64,000 nucleotides of DNA. It comes from Microbacterium sp. lyk4-40-TSB-66. GTDB lineage: Bacteria > Actinomycetota > Actinomycetes > Actinomycetales > Microbacteriaceae. Positions 31,704 through 39,942 of this stretch are shown here, piece after piece. The DNA is taken from assembly GCF_030209475.1 (NCBI RefSeq), contig NZ_JARVRW010000004.1:310001-374000 (forward strand), given 5' to 3'. Below the pieces are notes generated by a model. It saw nothing but the letters and a program-made list of their open reading frames with translations, had not been told where the DNA came from and did not search any database. How positions within the stretch are numbered: the stretch's first letter is position 1; the number at the start of each line of letters is the position of its first letter. The position numbers were made by a program, and so were the translations under genes.

Positions 31704-32504
31704 TCAGGCGTCGCGGAGGCGGAGCGTCGCCCAGCCCAGCGTCAGGGGAACGACCGCCCACGCGATCAGGGCGATGGCCGCTCCCGACAGATCGGTGGCG
31801 CCGGCCGTGGTCAGGGTGGTGGCGGCGTTCGACGGGAGGTAGGCGACGGACTCGGAGATCCACGCCCAGCGTTCTCCCGCCAGCGTGAACAGGCTCATCA
31901 CGATGGGCAGGACGAACAGGACACCGACCGTCGCGGCGATCGCTCCGGCACCGTTTCGGATGAGGAAGCCGAAGCCGAGGCCGATCAGCGTGAAGGCGAC
32001 CATCGACGCCACACCGAACAGCAGCGGCAGCAACGACGAAGCCGGCTCCGACCAGTCCAGACCCCCCGAGACCAAGGGAGCGGTGATCAGGGCGGCGACG
32101 ACGTAGGTGAGGACCGTGGTCACCGCCATCACCAGGGAGATGACGAGGGCCTTGGCGAGCACGACCGCGCCACGGCGCGGCTCGGCGGTGAGGGTGGAGC
32201 GGATCATGCCGGTGGAGTACTCACCGGTGATCACGATGGCGCCGAAGATGCCGGCGACGAGCATCGTGAACTGGATGGGTGCCACCAGGATCATCACGGG
32301 GGAGAACATGCCCCCGTTGTCGTTCGAGGCCAGCGCGAGCAGGAACGAGATGCTGAGCGACATCGCCGCGGTGAGGCCGAGCGACCACCAGGTGGAGCGC
32401 AGCGTCAGGACCTTGATGGTCTCGCTGCGCAGGATGTGGCCGAAGGTCAGGCGGTGCGGGTGGGCGTGCGTGGCGCGCCGGGGCGCCGGGGCGAGCGCGG
32501 TCAT
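31704..32504 (-). CDS. ABC exporter permease (ABC-2 type)
   Basis: The 266-residue protein has six predicted membrane segments, beginning STWWSLGLTAAMSLSISFLL and including ILVAPIQFTMLVAGIFGAIVI and the conserved GEYSTGMIRSTLTAEPRRG loop of ABC-2 permeases. It would form the channel for the ATPase encoded just upstream. Its ATG overlaps the ATPase stop by four bases (ATGA). Substrate is unknown; such pairs often serve peptide-antibiotic or drug export. A longer in-frame upstream extension overlapping the ATPase gene is rejected. Confidence 0.87.
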   Translation of the reverse strand: MTALAPAPRRATHAHPHRLTFGHILRSETIKVLTLRSTWWSLGLTAAMSLSISFLLALASNDNGGMFSPVMILVAPIQFTMLVAGIFGAIVITGEYSTGMIRSTLTAEPRRGAVVLAKALVISLVMAVTTVLTYVVAALITAPLVSGGLDWSEPASSLLPLLFGVASMVAFTLIGLGFGFLIRNGAGAIAATVGVLFVLPIVMSLFTLAGERWAWISESVAYLPSNAATTLTTAGATDLSGAAIALIAWAVVPLTLGWATLRLRDA

Positions 32505-33412
32505 GCGATCTCCTTGGTCTTGTACTCGACCGAGTCGTCGGTCAGGGCGAGGTAGGCGTCTTCGAGCGAGCCGCTGCGCGGCGTCAGTTCGTACAGCGGG
32601 ATGCCGTGACGGGCGGCGACATCCCCGATGGTCTGCGCGGTGACCCCGGTGATCTGCGCCGCGCCGGGCTCGAGGCCGGCGATGGTGGCATCCGGGATCT
32701 GGAGGGCGGCGACGAGGTCGGACAGCCGTGGGGAGCGGACGAGGAGCGTCGTCGTCGTCCAGGAGCCGACGAGCTCGGCGAGGGGAGCGTCGGCGAGCAC
32801 ACGGCCGCGGCCCAGCACGATGACGTGGTCGGCGGTCTGCGACATCTCGCTCATCAGGTGGCTCGACAGCAGCACGGTCCGGCCCTCGGCGGCGAGGTGG
32901 CGGACGAACTGGCGCACCCACCGCACCCCCTCGGGGTCGAGACCGTTCACCGGCTCGTCGAGGATGAGGGTGTGCGGGTCGCCGAGCAGGGCGGACGCGA
33001 TCCCGAGACGCTGGCCCATGCCGAGCGAGAACTTCCCGGCGCGCTTCCCGGCGACGGAGCCGATCCCGGTGAGTTCGATCACCTCGTCGACACGCGCCCG
33101 GCCGATGCCGTGCGTCGCGGCGAGGGCGCGCAGGTGGTCACGGGCCGAGCGGCCGGTGTGGACGGCCTTCGCATCCAGCAGCACGCCGACCTCGGTGAGA
33201 GGGGAACGCAGCCGGCGGTAGTCCTGACCACCGACGGTGACGGAACCGGCCGTGGGCCGGTCGAGCCCGACGATCATGCGCATCGTCGTGGACTTGCCCG
33301 CTCCGTTGGGGCCGAGGAAGCCGGTCACCCGGCCCGGGGCGACGGTGAACGAGACGCCGTCGACCGCGGTCTTGGCGCCGAATCTCTTGGTGAGGTTGTC
33401 TGCAACGATCAT
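32501..33412 (-). CDS. ABC exporter ATP-binding protein
   Basis: The 303-residue ATPase has Walker A LGPNGAGKSTTM, a signature region FSLGMGQRLGIASALL (GMGQ in place of the usual SGGQ), and Walker B LILDEPVNGLDPEG. The C-terminal 80 residues resemble the regulatory tail of BcrA-type exporters. It starts at ATG with TAGCGT six bases upstream (leaderless). It forms a two-gene exporter with the following permease. No sensor kinase gene is adjacent, so control is unclear. Confidence 0.9.
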   Translation of the reverse strand: MIVADNLTKRFGAKTAVDGVSFTVAPGRVTGFLGPNGAGKSTTMRMIVGLDRPTAGSVTVGGQDYRRLRSPLTEVGVLLDAKAVHTGRSARDHLRALAATHGIGRARVDEVIELTGIGSVAGKRAGKFSLGMGQRLGIASALLGDPHTLILDEPVNGLDPEGVRWVRQFVRHLAAEGRTVLLSSHLMSEMSQTADHVIVLGRGRVLADAPLAELVGSWTTTTLLVRSPRLSDLVAALQIPDATIAGLEPGAAQITGVTAQTIGDVAARHGIPLYELTPRSGSLEDAYLALTDDSVEYKTKEIA

Positions 33413-33495
33413 GCTTCCACGCTAGGAAGAAGCGCCCGATCGGTCGTCCTCCCCGGGGATGACGTGCCCGCATCCTGAGGATGATCAGAGACGAC

Positions 33496-33528
33496 GGATG
33501 CCCCCTCCCGAAGGGGGAGGGGGCATCC
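33496..33528 (-). terminator. Perfect 14-bp hairpin after pepN
   Basis: The arms GGATGCCCCCTCCC (33496-33509) and the exact complement (33515-33528) enclose a five-base loop. It lies 16 bases beyond the pepN stop and upstream of the ABC ATPase promoter, both on the minus strand. A strong terminator candidate although the T-run is poor. It again contains GGATGCC/GGCATCC. Confidence 0.75.
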
Positions 33529-33544
33529 GATGACACGGGATCGC

Positions 33545-36094
33545 TTACCGGGCGTCGCGCTCCTGCACCGACAGTGCGCGCTCGACGCCGGCGAGGTTCT
33601 CGCCGACCAGGCGACGAAGTGCCGGGGCCGCGTCGGCGTTCTGCGACAGCCACTGGCGCGTGGCATCGCGCAGCGCCTTGCTCGCCAGCGCCGCGGGGTA
33701 GAGCCCCACGATGAGGTACTGCGCGATCTGGTAGCTGCGCGACTCCCAGATGGGCAGCAGCATCGCGAAGTACGGCTCGACGAAGTCGGCCAGCGCATCG
33801 ACGGTCGCGGGGTGCGTGAAGCCGGCGGCGGTCGCGCGCACGATCGTGTTCGGCGCGTCGGCCGAATCGATGAGAGAGCTCCACGCCTTCTGCTTCGCCT
33901 CACGCGAGGGAAGGGCAGCCAGCGCGGTCGCGGCGAACTCGCCGCCCTTGGCGGTGTTGTCGGCGGCACGTGCAGCCTCGATGTCGGCCTCGGTCGCAGC
34001 TCCCGCGGCGGCCAGCGAGACGAGCAGCTGCCACGACAGGTCGGTGTCGATCTCGAGGCCCTCGAGCGTGATCGAGCCGTCGCGGAGGGCCTTCACCGTC
34101 TCGGCGTGCGCCGGGGTGGCGGCCGCAGAGGCGAAGGCCGTCACGAACTGCAGCTGGCTGTCGCTGCCCGCCTCGGCCGACTGCGCCAGCTCCCACAGTC
34201 CGTCTGCGACGCGCCGACGCGCCTCGTCACGGGTGGCGGGGGCGACGTAGGAGTTGGCGGCGAGTTGCAGCTGAGCCAGCGTCGTGCGCACGGTGGTCGA
34301 CTCGGTCTCGGAGCCGATGTTGCGCAGCACGAGGTCGAGGTAGTCGGTCGCCGAGGCCTCGGCATCCCGGGTCTGATCCCACGCGGCGCCCCAGACGAGC
34401 GAGCGGGCGAGGGGGTCGGAGATGCCCCCGAGGTGCGCGATGGCGGTGGCCAGCGAGCGCTCGTCGAGGCGGATCTTCGCGTAGGCGAGGTCGTCGTCGT
34501 TGAGCAGCACGAGGTCGGGACGACGGATGCCGCGCAGCTCCGCGACCTCGGTGCGGTCGCCGTCGACGTCGAGCTCGACGCGATGCACCCGCTCGAGGGC
34601 GCCGTCGCCGGTCAGTGAGTAGAAGCCGATGCCCAGGCGGTGCGGGCGGATCGTGGGGTAGTCGCTCGGGGCCGTCTGCACGACGGCGAAGCGCGAGATG
34701 GTGCCGTCGGATCCCTCTTCGATCAGCGGGGTCAAGGTGTTCACGCCCGCGGTCTCGAGCCACTTCCTCGCCCAGTCGCCCAGGTCGCGGCCGCTGGTGA
34801 CCTCGAGCTCGGTGAGCAGATCGCCCACCTCGGTGTTCGACCACTGGTGCTTCTGGAAATAGGCGGCGACGCCGGCGAAGAACTGCTCGATACCGACCCA
34901 CGCGGCCAGCTGCTTCAGCACCGACCCGCCCTTGGCGTACGTGATGCCGTCGAAGTTGACCTGCACGTCTTCGAGATCGTTGATCTCGGCGACGACGGGG
35001 TGGGTGGAGGGGAGCTGATCCTGGCGGTAGGCCCAGGTCTTCTCCATCGCGTTGAACGTCGTCCACGCCGCGTGCCACTCGGTGGCCTCGGCGGTGGCGA
35101 TGGTGGAAGCCCACTCGGCGAACGACTCGTTCAGCCAGAGGTCGTTCCACCACTTCATCGTGACGAGATCGCCGAACCACATGTGCGCCAGCTCGTGCAG
35201 GATCGTCACGACGCGGCGTTCCTTGACGGCATCCGTCACCTTGCTGCGGAAGACGTAGGTCTCGGTGAAGGTCACCGCTCCGGCGTTCTCCATGGCGCCC
35301 GCGTTGAACTCCGGCACGAAGAGCTGGTCGTACTTGGCGAAGGGGTAGGGGAAGCCGAACCTCTCCTCGAAGTAGGCGAAGCCCTGGCGGGTCTTGTCGA
35401 ACACGTAGTCGGCGTCGAGGTACTGCCACAGGCTCTTGCGGGCGAAGACGCCGAGGGGGATGACGCGGCCGTCGGCGCTCGTGAGCTCGCTGTACGTCGC
35501 CTCGTACGGGCCCGCGACCAACGCGGTGATGTACGACGAGATGCGCGGAGTCGGCGGGAAGTCCCAGCGGGCGACATCGTCGGAGACGGCGACGGGCTCG
35601 GGTGTGGGGGAGTTCGACACGACCCTCCACCGCGCGGGGGCGATGACCGAGAAGGTGAACGCGGCCTTGAGGTCGGGCTGCTCGAACACCGTGTACACGC
35701 GGCGCGAGTCGGGCACCTCGAACTGCGAGTAGAGGTAGACCTCGCCGTCGACCGGGTCGACGAAGCGGTGCAGCCCCTCACCGGTGTTGGTGTACTCGCA
35801 GTCGGCCTCGACGACGAGCTCGTTCGCGGCTTCGAGATCGTCGAGTGCGATGCGCGAGTCGGCGAAGACCTCGGCCGGGTCGAGGGAACGACCGTTGAGC
35901 GTGACGGTGCGCACCGTGCGGGCGATCAGGTCGATGAAGGTCGACGCGCCTTCGGTGGCGTCGAAGGTGACCACCGTGCGCGAGGAGAAGACCTCGTCAC
36001 CGCGGGTGAGGTCGAGCTCCACGCGGTACTCGCGGGTGTCGACGATCGCGCGGCGTTCCTGCGCTTCGATGCGGGTGAGGTTCTCTCCTGGCAC
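33545..36094 (-). CDS. pepN: Aminopeptidase N (M1 family)
   Basis: The 849-residue metallopeptidase has the exopeptidase motif NAGAMENAGAVTF near residue 275, the zinc site HELAHMWFGD and the distal Glu in NESFAEWAS, followed by a long helical C-terminal ERAP1-like domain. It removes N-terminal residues from cytoplasmic peptides, downstream of Clp proteolysis. The GTG start follows GGGAGAACGCCA. It is divergent from the ferrochelatase gene across 150 bp. Confidence 0.96.
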   Translation of the reverse strand: MPGENLTRIEAQERRAIVDTREYRVELDLTRGDEVFSSRTVVTFDATEGASTFIDLIARTVRTVTLNGRSLDPAEVFADSRIALDDLEAANELVVEADCEYTNTGEGLHRFVDPVDGEVYLYSQFEVPDSRRVYTVFEQPDLKAAFTFSVIAPARWRVVSNSPTPEPVAVSDDVARWDFPPTPRISSYITALVAGPYEATYSELTSADGRVIPLGVFARKSLWQYLDADYVFDKTRQGFAYFEERFGFPYPFAKYDQLFVPEFNAGAMENAGAVTFTETYVFRSKVTDAVKERRVVTILHELAHMWFGDLVTMKWWNDLWLNESFAEWASTIATAEATEWHAAWTTFNAMEKTWAYRQDQLPSTHPVVAEINDLEDVQVNFDGITYAKGGSVLKQLAAWVGIEQFFAGVAAYFQKHQWSNTEVGDLLTELEVTSGRDLGDWARKWLETAGVNTLTPLIEEGSDGTISRFAVVQTAPSDYPTIRPHRLGIGFYSLTGDGALERVHRVELDVDGDRTEVAELRGIRRPDLVLLNDDDLAYAKIRLDERSLATAIAHLGGISDPLARSLVWGAAWDQTRDAEASATDYLDLVLRNIGSETESTTVRTTLAQLQLAANSYVAPATRDEARRRVADGLWELAQSAEAGSDSQLQFVTAFASAAATPAHAETVKALRDGSITLEGLEIDTDLSWQLLVSLAAAGAATEADIEAARAADNTAKGGEFAATALAALPSREAKQKAWSSLIDSADAPNTIVRATAAGFTHPATVDALADFVEPYFAMLLPIWESRSYQIAQYLIVGLYPAALASKALRDATRQWLSQNADAAPALRRLVGENLAGVERALSVQERDAR

Positions 36095-36244
36095 TGGCGT
36101 TCTCCCGGGGATGTGGGTGGGGATCGTCGCGATGACGTGCTGGCGTGGTGACGACGAACGCCGTCGGCGACGATGACAACCAGATAAGCCTAGTCACGAG
36201 ACAACCCGCGTCCGGCCGTACCGGGCAGGTGGGAGGATGTGTGC

Positions 36245-37432
36245 GTGAGCACGACCGACACGGACAGCACCCCCGAGACCGTCCTCTACGCCTCTCCCGC
36301 CGCGTCCTCCGGACCCAAGTGGGTCGAGACGCCCGTCGCCTACGACGGCATCCTCCTCGCCGGTTTCGGCGGACCCGAGGGCCAGGACGACGTCATCCCG
36401 TTCCTGCGCAACGTCACGCGCGGCCGCGGCATCCCCGACGAACGTCTCGAGGAGGTGGCGCACCACTACCGGCACTTCGGTGGGGTGAGCCCCATCAACC
36501 AGCACAACCGCGAGTTGAAGGCGGCGCTCGAGGCGGAGATCGCCGCGCGCGGCCTGGGCCTGCCGGTCTACTGGGGCAATCGCAACTGGGAGCCCTACCT
36601 CGAAGAGGCCGTGACCGAGGCGGCGGAGGCCGGCGACACCACGTTGCTGGCGATCGCGACGAGCGCCTACAGCTCGTTCTCGAGCTGCCGTCAGTACCGC
36701 GAAGACTATGCGCGCGTGCTCGAGGCGACGGGACTCGGCGAGACGGTGACCATCGACAAGGTGCGCCAGTTCTTCGACCACCCCGGTTTCGTGTCGACCT
36801 TCGTTCGCGGAGTGACGGATGCCGTCTCGGCGTACGTCGCGGAGGGCATCTCGCCTGAGAAGATCCGCGTGCTCTTCTCCACCCACTCCATCCCCTCGGC
36901 GGACGCAGAGCGCTCCGGCCCCCGCGACGTCGACTTCGGCGAGGGCGGTGCGTACGCCGCCCAGCACAAGGCCGTCGCCGCTTTCGTCATGGCCGAGGTC
37001 GCCGGCGCCGTCGCCGACGTCGAGTGGGAGCTGGTCTACCAGTCGCGCTCCGGCCCGCCCACGCAGCCCTGGCTCGAGCCCGACGTCAACGACGTCATCG
37101 CCGAACTGCCCGGCCGCGGCGCCGAGGCCGTGGTGATCGTGCCCCTCGGCTTCGTCAGCGACCACATGGAGGTGCTCTGGGACCTCGACACCGAGGCGAT
37201 GGAGGCGGCCGAGGAGGCGGGCATCAAGGCGGTGCGCACCCCGACCCCCGGCATCGACCCGGCCTACGTGTCGGGGCTCGTCGACCTGGTGGAGGAGCGG
37301 CTCACGGGCGCTCCCAAGGCCGAGCGTCCGCATCTGACCGACCTCGGACCTTGGTATGACGTATGCCGCCCCGGATGCTGCGAGAACATCCGCGCGGGCT
37401 TCAAGCCGGTCGCCGCGGGGCTTCGTCCCTGA
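36245..37432 (+). CDS. Ferrochelatase, coproporphyrin type
   Basis: The 395-residue protein has the chelatase blocks AYDGILLAGFGGPEG, HHYRHFGGVSPINQHN, VLFSTHSIPSAD and LVYQSRSGPPTQPWLEPDV with the metal-inserting His and Glu. In actinobacteria this enzyme acts on coproporphyrin III (CpfC). The C-terminal DVCRPGCCENI and Cys in SSFSSCRQY fit the [2Fe-2S] ligands of actinobacterial ferrochelatases. No hemQ or other haem gene is adjacent here. The GTG at 36245 has GGGAGGA upstream, better than a GTG at 36239. Confidence 0.92.
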   Translation: MSTTDTDSTPETVLYASPAASSGPKWVETPVAYDGILLAGFGGPEGQDDVIPFLRNVTRGRGIPDERLEEVAHHYRHFGGVSPINQHNRELKAALEAEIAARGLGLPVYWGNRNWEPYLEEAVTEAAEAGDTTLLAIATSAYSSFSSCRQYREDYARVLEATGLGETVTIDKVRQFFDHPGFVSTFVRGVTDAVSAYVAEGISPEKIRVLFSTHSIPSADAERSGPRDVDFGEGGAYAAQHKAVAAFVMAEVAGAVADVEWELVYQSRSGPPTQPWLEPDVNDVIAELPGRGAEAVVIVPLGFVSDHMEVLWDLDTEAMEAAEEAGIKAVRTPTPGIDPAYVSGLVDLVEERLTGAPKAERPHLTDLGPWYDVCRPGCCENIRAGFKPVAAGLRP

Positions 37433-37522
37433 CTGCGTCGACGCCGCCCGTTCCCGTGGAGGGGGCGGGCGGCGTCGGCGTATCCGCCCCGCGATGTCGG
37501 TGATCCTCAATAGGATTCCCTC

Positions 37523-38065
37523 ATGCGCATCCACATCGGCACCGATCACGCCGGTCTCGAGTTCTCCACCCAGATCCAGCACCACCTCGCCTCGCAGGGG
37601 CACGAGGTGATCGACCACGGGCCCATCGAGTACGACCCGCTCGACGACTACCCCGCCTTCTGCATCCGGGCGGCCCAGGCGGTCGTGCGCGACCAGGCGC
37701 AGGGCGTCGACGCCCTCGGTGTGGTGTTCGGCGGGTCGGGCAACGGCGAGCAGATCGCCGCGAACAAGGTGCTCGGCGTGCGTGCGGCGCTGGTGTGGAA
37801 CATCTCCACGGCCGAGCTCGCGCGCGAGCACAACGACGCCAACGTCATCTCGATCGGCGCGCGCCAGCACTCGTTCGAAGAGGCGAGCTCGTTCATCGAT
37901 CGCTTCATCGCGACCCCATTCTCCGGCGAAGAGCGCCACGCCCGCCGGATCGGGCAGCTCGCCGCGTTTGAACAAGACGGGGTACTCCTGCCCGATCCCC
38001 GCGCGGGGGCGTCGGAGAACACCATGACCGACGCCAGCGACTCGTTCGACCCCGAGGCAGGCTGA
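37523..38065 (+). CDS. rpiB: Ribose-5-phosphate isomerase B
   Basis: The 180-residue RpiB/LacAB-family protein has IGTDHAGLEFS at the N-terminus, LGVVFGGSGNGEQIAANKV with the phosphate-binding loop, and EHNDANVISIGARQ. It interconverts ribose-5-phosphate and ribulose-5-phosphate in the pentose phosphate pathway. TAGGAT lies six bases before the ATG (leaderless). Its TGA overlaps the following ATG by one base, coupling it to the DNA glycosylase gene. The C-terminal 20 residues are a variable acidic tail. Confidence 0.93.
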   Translation: MRIHIGTDHAGLEFSTQIQHHLASQGHEVIDHGPIEYDPLDDYPAFCIRAAQAVVRDQAQGVDALGVVFGGSGNGEQIAANKVLGVRAALVWNISTAELAREHNDANVISIGARQHSFEEASSFIDRFIATPFSGEERHARRIGQLAAFEQDGVLLPDPRAGASENTMTDASDSFDPEAG

Positions 38066-39054
38066 TGCCCGAAGGGCATTCCGTCCACCGCATCGCCCGG
38101 CAGTTCGAGCGCAACATCGTGGGCCGCACGGTCGCGGCATCCAGTCCCCAGGGCCGTTTCGTCGAGGGCGCCGAGGTCATCGACGGGCGCGAGGCCCTCG
38201 AGGTGCGAGCCGTGGCGAAGCAGATGTTCCTGCGGTTCGACGGCGATGTGTGGCTCCGCGTACACCTGGGGATGTACGGCGCCTGGGACTTCTCGGGCGA
38301 CGTGTCGGTCGATGCGACCATCGCGTCGTCGAACGGACGCATGGGGCAGACGAACCAGCGCGGCACGGTGATCGACGACGCGATCATGGATGCCGCGGGA
38401 GAGAACTCCCTCAGCTCGATCGGCGCCCCGCGGCGTGCTCGCGTGCGCATGTCGGAGCAGACCACCGGGCTCGACGAGCAGACGGAATGGCCGCCGCCGG
38501 TGGTCGGCCAAGTGCGCCTGCGTCTGCTCACCGAGGCCACGTGCGCCGATCTGCGCGGGCCCACCGCGTGCGTTCTGCAGACACCCGATGAGGTGCAGGC
38601 CACCATCGCGAAGCTCGGGCCCGACCCCCTCGTCGACGACCTCACCGAGGGAGAGGAGCGTTTCACCTCGACGGTGCGCAAGAAGCCCACGCCGATCGGT
38701 CTGCTGCTCATGGACCAGGCCGTGGTGAGCGGCATCGGCAACGTCTACCGTGCCGAGCTGCTGTTCCGTGCGCGGCAGAATCCCCACACACCCGGCCGCG
38801 ACGTGCCCGAAGAGGTCGTGCGCGGCATCTGGCGAGACTGGGCGACGCTCCTGCCGATCGGCGTCGAAACCGGTCAGATGATGACGATGGACGGGCTCGA
38901 CCCCGCCGCCTATCGCCGCGCGATGGCGCGTCGTGCCGACCGGCATTGGGTCTATCACCGCGAGGGCCTGCCGTGCCGCGTGTGCGGGACCGCGATCGTG
39001 ATGGAGGAGGCCGCCGGGCGCAAGCTCTACTGGTGCCCGAGCTGCCAGGCGTGA
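38065..39054 (+). CDS. Fpg/Nei-family DNA glycosylase (Nei2-like)
   Basis: The 329-residue enzyme begins MPEGHSVHRIARQ (Pro at position 2 after Met removal is the catalytic nucleophile, with the following Glu). It contains the helix-two-turn-helix block QAVVSGIGNVYRAELLFRA and a C-terminal zinc finger (CRVCGTA, then WCPSCQA). It excises oxidised bases and cleaves the abasic site. MPEGH rather than MPELP points to Nei-type specificity. It overlaps rpiB by one base, an odd but tight pairing of sugar metabolism and repair. Confidence 0.92.
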   Translation: MPEGHSVHRIARQFERNIVGRTVAASSPQGRFVEGAEVIDGREALEVRAVAKQMFLRFDGDVWLRVHLGMYGAWDFSGDVSVDATIASSNGRMGQTNQRGTVIDDAIMDAAGENSLSSIGAPRRARVRMSEQTTGLDEQTEWPPPVVGQVRLRLLTEATCADLRGPTACVLQTPDEVQATIAKLGPDPLVDDLTEGEERFTSTVRKKPTPIGLLLMDQAVVSGIGNVYRAELLFRARQNPHTPGRDVPEEVVRGIWRDWATLLPIGVETGQMMTMDGLDPAAYRRAMARRADRHWVYHREGLPCRVCGTAIVMEEAAGRKLYWCPSCQA

Positions 39055-39122
39055 TGTTGCGGCGTGCTCCGGGCACAGAAGACTGAGCCGGTAGAAGCCT
39101 CCGGGCGTACGCGTGTTCCGGT

Positions 39123-39255
39123 CCCTTCGGCAGGCTCAGGGACCTCGGCGAGACTCGAGGACCTCGGCGCGGCTCAGGGACCTCGGCGCGGCTCAGGGAC
39201 CTCGGCGTGGCTCGGGGACCTCGGCGTGGCTCGGGGACCTCGGCGTGGCTCGGTG
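39123..39255. repeat. Seven tandem 19-bp units
   Basis: Seven 19-bp units with the core ACCTCGGCGTGGCTCGGGG follow one another; the motif ACCTCGGCG recurs at 39142, 39161, 39180, 39199, 39218 and 39237. The first, diverged unit (CCCTTCGGCAGGCTCAGGG) resembles a short repeat common in this group, and its inverted form (CTGAGCCTGTCGATG) occurs just after the array at about 39274. The rest of the 264-bp gap holds only the promoter of the next gene. Confidence 0.88.
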
Positions 39256-39318
39256 ACCGGGGAGTGGAGGTGGCTGAGCCTGTCGATGCCGGCGGGTGCG
39301 GCGTTCTAGGCTGAACCG

Positions 39319-39942
39319 GTGCGTCAGAACCCCAGCTTCGCGATGACCGACGTCGATGAGATCCGTCGCCTGATCGACCGCCACCCGTGGGTCACCCTGG
39401 TCAGTCAGACCGACGATGGCCTCGTCGCCTCGCACTACGCCGTCATGCTCGACGACGAACGTGACGACCTCACGATCGTCGGTCATGTCGGCAAGCCCGA
39501 CGACCTCATCCTCGGTCTCGGCGATCGCGAATTGCTCGTGGTCGTGCAGGGTCCCCACGGGTACGTCACCCCGCGCTGGTACGGCGACGTCCCCGCCGTC
39601 CCGACGTGGAACTTCGTGTCGGCGCACCTCTCCGGCATCCCGGAACTGCTCACGGCGGAAGAGAATCTCCGCGTGCTCGAGCGTCTGGTGGATCGCTTCG
39701 AAGGCGACGACGCCGACGCACGCGGCCTGTACGCGCTGCCCAACGACGCGGCGTTCGTGGAGCGGCTCGAGCGCGGAACCGTCGGCTTCCGGCTCACCCC
39801 CACGCGGGTCACCGCGAAGCGCAAGCTCAGTCAGAACAAGAGCGCCGAGGTCGTCGAGACCGTCATCGCCGGGGTCGGCGCCCAGAACCCCGAGCTCGCC
39901 GCCGAGATGCGCCGGGCCGCCGACGCGCGGATGCGCCCGTGA
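39319..39942 (+). CDS. PaiB-family FMN-binding protein
   Basis: The 207-residue protein matches the PaiB family of FMN-binding negative regulators (split-barrel flavin fold): HPWVTLVSQTDDGLVASHYAV, FVSAHLSGIPELL and the KLSQNKSAEVVE block. In Bacillus PaiB affects protease and sporulation genes; here the role is unknown. The GTG start has TAGGCT six bases upstream (leaderless). Its stop overlaps the next start (GTGA), so it is coupled to the amidohydrolase gene. Confidence 0.85.
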   Translation: MRQNPSFAMTDVDEIRRLIDRHPWVTLVSQTDDGLVASHYAVMLDDERDDLTIVGHVGKPDDLILGLGDRELLVVVQGPHGYVTPRWYGDVPAVPTWNFVSAHLSGIPELLTAEENLRVLERLVDRFEGDDADARGLYALPNDAAFVERLERGTVGFRLTPTRVTAKRKLSQNKSAEVVETVIAGVGAQNPELAAEMRRAADARMRP

